From Clostridium_AD sp964467165 (GTDB lineage Bacteria; Bacillota; Clostridia; Clostridiales; Clostridiaceae), in the NCBI GenBank assembly GCA_964467165.1, contig CAYXOL010000001.1:186001-250000 (forward strand): DNA of 64,000 nucleotides, read 5' to 3'. A program made the position numbers and the translations under genes. Under the pieces are notes generated by a model that saw nothing but the letters and a program-made list of their open reading frames with translations, had not been told where the DNA came from and did no database searches. This document shows, in pieces, positions 18,486 to 26,193 of this stretch. Every line of letters begins with the position of its first letter. Within the stretch, counting starts at the first letter, position 1.

Positions 18486-18849
18486 TGGCATCTCACCTCA
18501 AAAATTTATCTTTATCTATGAAATCATATTAACTATTTTTTTTACTTTCCACCAATAATTATACATTATTATTCCATAACAAACAATAATTTCACTTTAT
18601 AAAATTCCTTAATTACTTTAGCAATTTCTATGCACAGATCTTCTGCTTGTGGAACCATACCTAATTTATCAATAAAAGCATGTGTCTTCAATCAGAAAAT
18701 AGTTGTATGAATATAAATACTATTTTAGAACAGCATTAAATTCGATTAATTAAAATTAACCTTAAGTTTTAGAATGAAAACAGCTACAACAATAGCCCTT
18801 GTGTACATTCACACAAGGGCTATATAAATCATATCACGGCCTAGTATAT
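18486..18849. other. intergenic region with a minus-strand coding relic
   Basis: Contains an open minus-strand stretch (18569-18692) that reads KTHAFIDKLGMVPQAEDLC and on to a stop. It has coding-like composition but no start with a ribosome-binding site, so it is probably the decayed C-terminus of a lost gene that I cannot name. The operon terminator is at 18792-18823. Confidence 0.35.
18792..18823 (-). terminator. terminator hairpin of the sigma-54 operon
   Basis: ATAGCCCTTGTGT / ACACAAGGGCTAT, 13-bp perfect stem with a 6-base loop, 27 bases beyond the last gene. The T run is poor. Confidence 0.65.
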
Positions 18850-20847
18850 TTATATGTTTGCAGAAACCTCATAAGCATCCCATATAGCATACATAATACT
18901 TGAAACATTTCGAGCATCGCCTACCAAATAAAGTTCACTAATCTCGAATTTTATTTGTTCATAAAGAACTTTTTCTGCATTGTATCCAACTGCTAAAACA
19001 ACAGTATCTGCTGAAATTTCTTTTTCTTTTCCCATTGTGTTCACCAATACACCTTTTTCAGTTGTCTTAAGGACTTTAGAAGATGTAAGTACTTCAATTG
19101 CATTGTATGGTATTAGTTTTTCTAACATTTCAAAGTTAGCATGACAAAGAGGTCCATTTACTGCTAATATTTTTTCTTGCAGTTCAACCATAGTAACTTT
19201 TTTACCCTGACGTGCAAGCCAAAGTGCAAGCTCACACCCCACAAGCCCAGCTCCAACAATTACAACTTTGTCACCGGCAGGTATATTACCTACTAATATG
19301 TCCGCTGCTGTGAACACCTTGCTATTATCGCCTAAGTTAAATATTTTAGGCTTTGAACCCGTTGCAATAATTACAGTATCTGCATGGCTATTCTTTACAA
19401 CTTCTGCAGTTACTTCCGTATTATACTTTACTTCAACCCTTAATTCCTTTAGTGTGTGCTCATACCAAGCCACCAATGCTAAATCGTCTTCTTTAAAGTC
19501 TGGCGCACCACCTGGTATGAGATTTCCACCTAAAGCACTACTCTTTTCATAAATTACTGGTTTGTGACCACGTAGTGCTAGAACTCTTGCAGCTTCTAAT
19601 CCTGCAACGCCACCACCTACAATCATAACTTTTTTACTTTTAACTGCTTGAACCAGTGCAGCTTCTTTCTCTCTACAAGCTGCAGGGTTTACTGCACAAT
19701 TCAAAGCTGAATACTCTTGAATACGTCCCATACAACCTTCATGACAAGACAAACAAGGACGAATATCTGCTATTTTACCTGTACGAAGTTTATTTACATA
19801 ATCCGCATCTGCTAAAAGAGGTCGACCAAGACCAATCATATCACAAGCCCCATCTTCTAAAGCGCTTAACGCTAAATCTGGGTTGTCCATCCGTCCAGCA
19901 CAAATTACTGGAACATCTACAGCATCTTTTACTATTTTAGCATATGGAATATAGAGACCCTTCGCTTGGTACATTGGGGGATGACTCCACCACCATGCAT
20001 CATACGAACCTACATCCACATCTAAGGCATCATAACCATAAGCTACCAATGATTTTGCAGCTTCAATCCCCTCTGGAATATCTCTTCCTTTTTCCTCAAA
20101 AACTTCACCTGGCAACGCTCCATCACGTAACTCTTTAATAAAACTTTTAGGACTGTATCTTACTGTAACCGGAAACTCATCTCCACATCTGCTCTTAATT
20201 TCCTCCACAATTTCCCTAGCAAATCTTAACCTATTTTCTAAACAACCACCGTATTCATCTGAACGCTTATTAAATAATTCGATTGCAAATTGATCAATAA
20301 GATATCCCTCATGGACTGCATGAATTTGGACACCATCAAAACCTGCACGTTTCGCATTAAAGGCTCCATCTCCAAATTTTTTTACAATTGTCCTAATCTC
20401 ATCTTTCGTTAATTCTCTACAGGTTTTATCTAACCAACGATGTTGTATTGGAGAAGGTGCAACTGGTGGAAACTCACCTAAATTTGTAGGAATGGTTACT
20501 CTACCAAACCCACCACTAAGCTGAAGGAAAATCTTTGAATCATATGCGTGTATACGTTCAGTCATTTCTCTACTAGTACGTATAAAATGAACAGGATTGT
20601 GTGTAGAACAAGGACAGCTAGGCATTGCATGACCTTCAATTTCATTATCTACAAATGTAACTCCTGTAATAATGAGTCCCGTGCCCCCACGGGCACGGGC
20701 CGTATAATATTCTATGCCTCTCTGATTAAAGCCACCTTCTGCATCTCCCAGTCCTAATGGTCCCATAGGTGCCATTGCAAAGCGGTTCTTTATTTCTAAA
20801 GCACCTATTTTTATTGGTTCAAACATTTTTTTGTATTTATATGTCAT
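18850..20847 (-). CDS. NADH:flavin oxidoreductase, enoate-reductase type (OYE + Fe-S + FAD)
   Basis: 665 residues. An FMN-binding TIM barrel (IKNRFAMAPMGPLG, then HAVHEGYLIDQF and NKRSDEYGGCLENR) is followed by a 4Fe-4S site CLSCHEGCMGRI with a fourth Cys in NCAVNP, then an FAD/NAD module (VGGGVAGLEAARVL and VGAGLVGCELALW). This is the enoate reductase / 2,4-dienoyl-CoA reductase architecture, which reduces an activated C=C bond with NADH. HEGYL instead of HGYL recalls 2-enoate reductases (from memory, not checked). Start ATG with AGGAGG. Last gene of the operon, 18 bases after the AprA-like flavoprotein. In flavonoid degraders such an enzyme reduces chalcone to dihydrochalcone just before phloretin hydrolase, and a hydrolase of that family is the first gene here. 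Confidence 0.9.
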   Translation of the reverse strand: MTYKYKKMFEPIKIGALEIKNRFAMAPMGPLGLGDAEGGFNQRGIEYYTARARGGTGLIITGVTFVDNEIEGHAMPSCPCSTHNPVHFIRTSREMTERIHAYDSKIFLQLSGGFGRVTIPTNLGEFPPVAPSPIQHRWLDKTCRELTKDEIRTIVKKFGDGAFNAKRAGFDGVQIHAVHEGYLIDQFAIELFNKRSDEYGGCLENRLRFAREIVEEIKSRCGDEFPVTVRYSPKSFIKELRDGALPGEVFEEKGRDIPEGIEAAKSLVAYGYDALDVDVGSYDAWWWSHPPMYQAKGLYIPYAKIVKDAVDVPVICAGRMDNPDLALSALEDGACDMIGLGRPLLADADYVNKLRTGKIADIRPCLSCHEGCMGRIQEYSALNCAVNPAACREKEAALVQAVKSKKVMIVGGGVAGLEAARVLALRGHKPVIYEKSSALGGNLIPGGAPDFKEDDLALVAWYEHTLKELRVEVKYNTEVTAEVVKNSHADTVIIATGSKPKIFNLGDNSKVFTAADILVGNIPAGDKVVIVGAGLVGCELALWLARQGKKVTMVELQEKILAVNGPLCHANFEMLEKLIPYNAIEVLTSSKVLKTTEKGVLVNTMGKEKEISADTVVLAVGYNAEKVLYEQIKFEISELYLVGDARNVSSIMYAIWDAYEVSANI

Positions 20848-20865
20848 TATAATGCCTCCTAATCT

Positions 20866-22575
20866 TTATACTGTCCTAGTAGATCTCGGCTTTATAGGAT
20901 ATTTTTCTATTGGAATATTCTCTGTGCCCAAAGTCATTTTTCCATCTATATTTTTTACTGTAATCCATTTTAACCAATTTTCATTGTCCATGATAGGATA
21001 ATCTTCTCTTAAGAACCATCCTCTTGATTCCTTTCTAAGTGATGCTGACCTAAAGAACATTTCCGCGCAAAGCACCATTGCCTCTGCTTCATGACAAGAT
21101 AATAAGCCATGATAATCTTCAGCTTTTAATTCAGATAACTTTACCTTTACTTTTTCTAATTTTCTCAAGGCTATGTTTAATCTATGCTCACTCATGTATA
21201 TACTATTTTCTACTGGAGCAATGATAGCTTGAACATCTTGAATTACTTCTTTAGCTGTAACTCCTTCTTCTCTAAAAAGTGGTGCAAATGCCCTTTCCAT
21301 ACAAACTTCAACCTGCTTATCAAGTACAGCTAAGCCTTCATTCTTTTCAGCATATTGAACAGACTTTTCTCCTGCAACAAGCCCAGCGAATACAGCATTT
21401 AAAATTCCTGATCCTCTATTTCTTCCTGGAGGTGCTGGAACTGCTCCTGTAACTGAAGATCCAGCATAGCTAACATCTCCTATAGCAAATAATCTTGAAA
21501 TAGTAGTTTCCATATCCTGGTTAACCTTAACTGGTGATTGTTCTCCTAAAAATCCTGGTGCAATCTCATTATCCACATCTACTCTGTGGCATTTTTCATG
21601 AATTTTCTTCCAAAGTTTCAATCCATATGGCCTATCCCAGATATTACTCGTTGTGAACAATATCTCATCACCTTTAGTCATTGGACAGGTATCAGGTCGC
21701 ATATATATAGGACCCTTACCGGCAGCCATCTGATTGTACCATTCAGCAATAGCATTTGAATTAATGTCTGCTTCAGGGAACATTCTAAAGTTTTTTGTAA
21801 TGTTTTCATCCAAAGCATTGTACATACAATTTTCATTAAATACCAATTCATGATGACTCTTCACTTTAAAAAGCTGTGCGAAATTTCCAAGTTCGGCATT
21901 TCTCATCTCTGCTCCTGCACGATAAGCTGCTGCTATACCATCTCCACGTCCATTTGTCCACATATTAATAACCCTGTAATTTTGGCTTCCTGTAGCTAAT
22001 ATTACAGACTTAGCCTTAATAACATAGAAGGTTCCGTCTAAAATACTATATCCTGTAGCACCTGTTATTTCATCTTCATTGGTTAATAAATCTGATATAG
22101 TTACCTTATCAATAATCTTAACACCCAACTTTTCAGCAGTTCTACGAACTCTAAGCGTAATATCAAGATCTACACCAATTATTCCAGTCATAGGACCAGT
22201 TGGTATAACCTTTAAGCTTCCATCCTCGTTATAAGGTATCTTTACTCCCCATTCTATAAGCTTGTCTATCATCTTATGATTCATGCTTACGTATTTAAGC
22301 ATTTGCTCTTGATCTCCTAGGAAGCATCCAACAGCATTTGCATGGTATGCTACAAATTCAATAGGCTTTACTCTATCAAAATCAAAGTATTGTAATACTC
22401 CACCTCCCCTGTTAGCTTTTCCACTATAACCACAGGTTTGTTTTTCAACTATTAAAACATCAGTATTGGGATTTGTCTCTTTAATAGTAATTGCAGCTGC
22501 AAGACCTGCTATACCTCCGCCTATAACAAGGACATCTGTAGATAATACTTTTTGATTGCATTCTATATTTTCCAT
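20866..22575 (-). CDS. FAD flavoprotein, fumarate reductase / AprA-like
   Basis: 569 residues. N-terminal dinucleotide fold VIGGGIAGLAAAI, an internal FAD contact ILATGSQNYR, a third FAD block LFAIGDVSYAGSSVTGA, and a C-terminal helical domain with SRGWFLREDYPIMD, the R-x-x-x-R-x-DYP signature of succinate dehydrogenase/fumarate reductase and APS reductase alpha subunits. It is 33 bases from the ferredoxin gene, the same arrangement as AprB-AprA, so the two probably form a complex that moves low-potential electrons to or from an organic substrate. An APS reductase role is unlikely, as no sulfate genes are present. Related flavoproteins reduce C=C or C-O bonds of isoflavonoid metabolites (tetrahydrodaidzein reductase type). 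Confidence 0.85.
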   Translation of the reverse strand: MENIECNQKVLSTDVLVIGGGIAGLAAAITIKETNPNTDVLIVEKQTCGYSGKANRGGGVLQYFDFDRVKPIEFVAYHANAVGCFLGDQEQMLKYVSMNHKMIDKLIEWGVKIPYNEDGSLKVIPTGPMTGIIGVDLDITLRVRRTAEKLGVKIIDKVTISDLLTNEDEITGATGYSILDGTFYVIKAKSVILATGSQNYRVINMWTNGRGDGIAAAYRAGAEMRNAELGNFAQLFKVKSHHELVFNENCMYNALDENITKNFRMFPEADINSNAIAEWYNQMAAGKGPIYMRPDTCPMTKGDEILFTTSNIWDRPYGLKLWKKIHEKCHRVDVDNEIAPGFLGEQSPVKVNQDMETTISRLFAIGDVSYAGSSVTGAVPAPPGRNRGSGILNAVFAGLVAGEKSVQYAEKNEGLAVLDKQVEVCMERAFAPLFREEGVTAKEVIQDVQAIIAPVENSIYMSEHRLNIALRKLEKVKVKLSELKAEDYHGLLSCHEAEAMVLCAEMFFRSASLRKESRGWFLREDYPIMDNENWLKWITVKNIDGKMTLGTENIPIEKYPIKPRSTRTV

Positions 22576-22608
22576 TTCTATTCTCCTCTCATTCAGTAAA
22601 GGCTTAAC

Positions 22609-22851
22609 TTATTTATATTCGTCAAAACTTTGGTATAAACGTTCTCCTTCAAAGTCAGGTACTACTTCAATACATTCCTTTGGGCATACAACCTCACAAT
22701 AATTACAGTGCACACAGTCTTCTAAATATTTAAAAACAGGCTTTTTATTTTCCTCGTCCCATCTTATTACATCAATAAAACATGACTTATAGCACAATTT
22801 ACATCCAATACATTTTTCTTTATCAAACTTAATGATATTGTTCATATTCAT
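22609..22851 (-). CDS. two-cluster 4Fe-4S ferredoxin subunit
   Basis: About 80 residues from ATG 22851, chosen because GGAGG sits 8 bases upstream; an earlier ATG at 22896 has none. Two cysteine sets, CIGCKLCYKSC and CVHCNYCEVVCPKEC, bind two 4Fe-4S clusters. The first lacks the usual Pro after the last Cys. Proposed electron partner of the flavoprotein that follows (AprB-like). Confidence 0.85.
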   Translation of the reverse strand: MNMNNIIKFDKEKCIGCKLCYKSCFIDVIRWDEENKKPVFKYLEDCVHCNYCEVVCPKECIEVVPDFEGERLYQSFDEYK

Positions 22852-22905
22852 CTTGTCATCCTCCTCATTTCCAAATATTAAATAATCATCTTCCATTCAA
22901 CAATA

Positions 22906-23727
22906 TTAAAAATTATCTTTTTCTTCTGCAAAAATTTGTGGAAGTATTTTAGCTAAATGTGTAAATTCCTTTATGTTATGCAGTAATAAGCTCTTTGGAC
23001 CCATCTCTGGCATCCTTATTCCATCTGGAAGTGCCTTTACAGCTTTTCCGTTTACTATAGTCCATCCCATCCAAAAACGAGATCTAAGTTCCACTCCGCC
23101 TTCAACTTCTCTTATAAAATGTGCCATTATTGTTGGTGGTGCTGCAAAAGGAGGTTGTCCTTCTCCGTATCCCTTAGCACATACAATGCTGCTGCAAGCA
23201 GCTGTACCAATCTTACTCATATCAAAACCTAAATCTCCTGGATATTTGAAATTAATGAATAAACCTTCCGGTCCCATACCTGTATCTTCAAGTACGTGGT
23301 GCGTAGTGTTCCAGTAACGTTCTTTATAGCTCAAATCTTTGTCCATAGTATGCTCTCTTTGCATAGTCTCAGCTTTGTAATGGTCCTCTGGATTCCAAAT
23401 TGTATATCTGAAGTTATCAAGACCATGCCATGCAAACCACCAATCGAACATCTCTGTAGTTACTCCTGGCATTTGTGTTAGATTCGCTAAAAACCCTGTT
23501 CCATCTTCCATTATGCAATATCCAATTTCAGTATCTAAATATCCTGGCTTAAATAAGTCATTTCTATCTTGAAATCTTAAAGCCTTGGAAGTATCTATAG
23601 CTCCTTTTAATACTAAGTCATACTTTTCTTTTGGCGCTGGCGTCATTTCAAAATCATAGTACTTATAATAGCTTTTTAATTTATCTTGTTCCGTAATAGG
23701 TACCCTCATTGATGTTTTTTGTCCCAT
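22906..23727 (-). CDS. DAPG hydrolase / phloretin hydrolase family enzyme
   Basis: About 273 residues, the length of PhlG and phloretin hydrolase. These Zn enzymes cleave the C-C bond between an acyl group and a phloroglucinol ring. Numbering from the upstream Met at 23751, His124 (PEDHYKAE), Glu155 (HHVLEDTG) and the pair His258/Glu262 (LLHNIKEF, H-x3-E) match the spacing of the known zinc ligands H/E/H-x3-E. The block LTQMPGVTTEMFDWWFAWHGL is typical of the family. I prefer ATG 23727, with GAGGAAGGTG upstream. First gene of the sigma-54 operon. The substrate may be phloretin or another acyl-phenol or beta-diketone; the family assignment is firmer than the substrate. Confidence 0.8.
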   Translation of the reverse strand: MGQKTSMRVPITEQDKLKSYYKYYDFEMTPAPKEKYDLVLKGAIDTSKALRFQDRNDLFKPGYLDTEIGYCIMEDGTGFLANLTQMPGVTTEMFDWWFAWHGLDNFRYTIWNPEDHYKAETMQREHTMDKDLSYKERYWNTTHHVLEDTGMGPEGLFINFKYPGDLGFDMSKIGTAACSSIVCAKGYGEGQPPFAAPPTIMAHFIREVEGGVELRSRFWMGWTIVNGKAVKALPDGIRMPEMGPKSLLLHNIKEFTHLAKILPQIFAEEKDNF

Positions 23728-23790
23728 TATTACACCTTCCTCATTTTTCAATATATTTCATAGCTTTTAATTGCAATAATATATCTATAA

Positions 23791-23806
23791 AGCAATTCGC
23801 ATGCCA
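23791..23806 (-). promoter_or_regulatory. rpoN-dependent: sigma-54 (-24/-12) promoter
   Basis: Minus strand reads TGGCATGCGAATTGCT: the -24 TGGCA and the -12 TTGCT, exact spacing, one mismatch (T for C) to TGGCAC-N5-TTGCW. It is 64 bases before the hydrolase start and next to a sigma-54 activator gene. I found no other match of this quality in the window. Confidence 0.8.
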
Positions 23807-24053
23807 CTTTGTTAAATATTTAATTATTTTTGATAAAAATATCAAACTATTAACCTAGATCAAACCGTTCTAAACTTAAGGTTAATGTTTTTTTACTTTT
23901 CAAAAGCTGTACTATCAAGGATTTCAACAATTAGATTTCTTTAAATAAAAGGTTATCGCAAATTTCAGCTGTTGTATTTTTAACAAAAACATTTTCAAAA
24001 ATATGTATAAAACCTATCATATTAGTTCAAAATTATAATTTCAACATACTAAA

Positions 24054-24071
24054 CGAAACAAAATCGTTTCG
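24054..24071. promoter_or_regulatory. candidate upstream activator site
   Basis: Palindrome CGAAAC-N6-GTTTCG, about 250 bases upstream of the sigma-54 promoter, the usual distance for an enhancer-binding protein site. Inference from symmetry and position. The rest of 23728-24302 is AT-rich and holds no gene. Confidence 0.45.
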
Positions 24072-24162
24072 CACTTTCAAGTCATATATTATTAATCCCT
24101 CTACTTATAAATCAGATATGACTTAAAGTTCACCCTCATATTGCAGTATTAATGATGCAAAT

Positions 24163-24207
24163 AAAAAAACACTAACAAAACCATAGGTTTCATTAGCATT
24201 TTTTTGA
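24163..24207 (-). terminator. terminator of the sigma-54 activator gene
   Basis: Minus strand AATGCTAATGAAACC / GGTTTTGTTAGTGTT (two G-U pairs, 3-base loop) followed by seven Ts. Confidence 0.75.
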
Positions 24208-24302
24208 AAATTAAAATAAATTTCATTTTTTTAATCAAAAATAAATAATTTATATTCATTTATATAAGAAACGTAATTCTATCACACCGAAACATTTTTG
24301 TA

Positions 24303-25832
24303 TCACCATTCTTTAATCCCCAACGCTTTAGCTTTTCTTAAAACAGTAGGTTGAGTAACTCCAAGCACTTTTGCCGCTTTACGCGAACTCTTGTATTTTT
24401 TCAATACTTTTTCAATAATATTTTTTTCCAATATATCTGTTGCTTCTTTTAATGTAATATTATCATTATCAATTACATAATATGGGAATTTCTTTTTCCC
24501 AAGTATATTGATGATATCACTTCCATTAATTAAAGATTCACTTCCAAGTATCACCAGTCGTTCTACTGTATTTTCTAGTTCTCGTACATTTCCCGTCCAC
24601 TCATAATGTTCTAGTGCCTCTATTGCAGTTGCTTCAAATTGTTTATTCCTATTATATTTTTCTGTAAATTTCACAAGAAACTTATGTGCTAACATAGCGA
24701 TGTCGGCTTTTCTTTCACGAAGTGGTGGGACTTGAATAGGTATTACATTTAGCCTATAATATAAATCTTCTCTAAATGATCCTTTTTTAATTTGTTCTTC
24801 AATGTTTTGATTGGTTGCAGCTATAATTCTAACATCAATGCTTATTGGCTTCGTTCCACCTATTCTTGTAATCTCCCTTTCTTGAATCACCCTTAAAAGT
24901 TTAGATTGTAGTTTTACTGGCATTTCGCCTATTTCATCTAATAATAACGTTCCACCCTGTGCCAATTCAAAATATCCTAATTTGTCTTTTCTTAATGCAC
25001 CTGTAAACGCACCTTTTTCATATCCAAACATTTCGGACTCAAGTAGATTTTCTGGAATAGCAGCACAATTAACCTTAATATATGGTCCAGTATTTCTATT
25101 ACTTTTTTTATATATTTCCCTTGCAACAACTTCTTTTCCAACTCCTGTTTCTCCAGTAATGAAAACAGTTGCATCGGTTTTTGCTACATAGTTAATTACT
25201 TCTCTAATTTTTTCTGTAGAAGGATCTCTTCCTATTAATTCCCCTTCAACTTGATTATTTCTTAAAGACTCTAACTCGTTAAGATACTCTCTACTTTTTT
25301 TCTCTATATCTTCTAATTTTTCTTTTAATTTAATTAACTCTGTTGTATCTCTAATAACAGTTAGTACATGAGTTACTTCTCCTTGACTATTAAAATATGG
25401 TTTCCCTATGAAAATAATTTTCCTTCCTTTCCCATTTATGCTAAGGGTACCCATGACAGAAATTTCTTTCTTATTTTCTAATACCATGCTGCATATAGCA
25501 AGAGGTTTTTCCGTTATGAAAGGTTTTTCCGTTATGAAAGATTCTTTACTATTTGCACTAAACTTTATTATTTCATTCTTCAAAGGTTCAACAACCAGCA
25601 ATACATACTCACCAGTCAGATATTTTTCATCTAAAATCCTTTGCATATGCTTTCCAACTATTTCCTCAGCTTGAATACCTGTTATCCTCGAGTAGCTCTT
25701 ATTAACAGAAATAACAATTCCCCTTTTGTCGGATAAATATATACCATCAGATACAAGGTCTCCTATTTCAAAAACATCCACCATTCGTTCTTTTAAAATT
25801 ATATTTTCTTCAATAAAATTTTCATTAACCAT
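24303..25832 (-). CDS. sigma-54-dependent activator with PAS sensor
   Basis: About 509 residues from ATG 25832, which has GGGAGGAGGTAAG upstream; the frame is open 30 codons further but without a site. An N-terminal PAS region (about 20-165), a short coiled coil (165-192) and an AAA+ domain (about 198-430) with Walker A GETGVGKE, the sigma-54 contact loop GAFTGA and Walker B LLLDEIGEM. The C-terminal Fis/TyrR-like HTH reads SSRKAAKVLGVTQPTVLRKAKALGI. No receiver domain, so the PAS domain probably binds the inducing small molecule directly, as in TyrR/PrdR-type clostridial regulators. It almost certainly drives the operon next to it. An 18-base tandem duplication (25504-25539) repeats FITEKP inside the PAS region. 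Confidence 0.92.
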   Translation of the reverse strand: MVNENFIEENIILKERMVDVFEIGDLVSDGIYLSDKRGIVISVNKSYSRITGIQAEEIVGKHMQRILDEKYLTGEYVLLVVEPLKNEIIKFSANSKESFITEKPFITEKPLAICSMVLENKKEISVMGTLSINGKGRKIIFIGKPYFNSQGEVTHVLTVIRDTTELIKLKEKLEDIEKKSREYLNELESLRNNQVEGELIGRDPSTEKIREVINYVAKTDATVFITGETGVGKEVVAREIYKKSNRNTGPYIKVNCAAIPENLLESEMFGYEKGAFTGALRKDKLGYFELAQGGTLLLDEIGEMPVKLQSKLLRVIQEREITRIGGTKPISIDVRIIAATNQNIEEQIKKGSFREDLYYRLNVIPIQVPPLRERKADIAMLAHKFLVKFTEKYNRNKQFEATAIEALEHYEWTGNVRELENTVERLVILGSESLINGSDIINILGKKKFPYYVIDNDNITLKEATDILEKNIIEKVLKKYKSSRKAAKVLGVTQPTVLRKAKALGIKEW

Positions 25833-26193
25833 TCTTACCTCCTCCCTTGTGGTAAATATATATAGTATAAACAGACTACAATTCAAGTAATTATCTATAA
25901 TTAAACAGTTCCTCGATGTCACCCTTTGTCCTAAAAAAAGTTGTATACATATTTCATTTTATGCTAATTTTCATTTATATACAATATATCGAATACATAT
26001 TTACAACATTTAGCTAACGTCCATTAATCGAATGCTCCTGAAGGTGTTCTGTATATGTTGGTGAATATATAAGATTTTCTGAAACATTGGCATAATCATA
26101 GTTTCTAAATAACTAATAAGACAAAGAACCCCTGTGCACAATTAAGCACAAGGGTTCTTTTGAAAAATCTTCTATAACAAATAGCTTTTTTAC
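25833..26193. other. intergenic region upstream of the activator
   Basis: Must contain the activator promoter. Apart from the hairpin at 26123-26160 I see no gene, repeat or riboswitch. Confidence 0.5.
26123..26160 (-). terminator. terminator after the second OYE gene
   Basis: AAAGAACC / GGTTCTTT plus TGTGC / GCACA with one mismatch, 34 bases past the stop codon. The stem resembles the one at 18792-18823. Confidence 0.65.

Noticed and set aside
20866..22575. true APS reductase subunit
   Set aside because: No sat, dsr or other sulfate genes and the operon context is organic-compound reduction.
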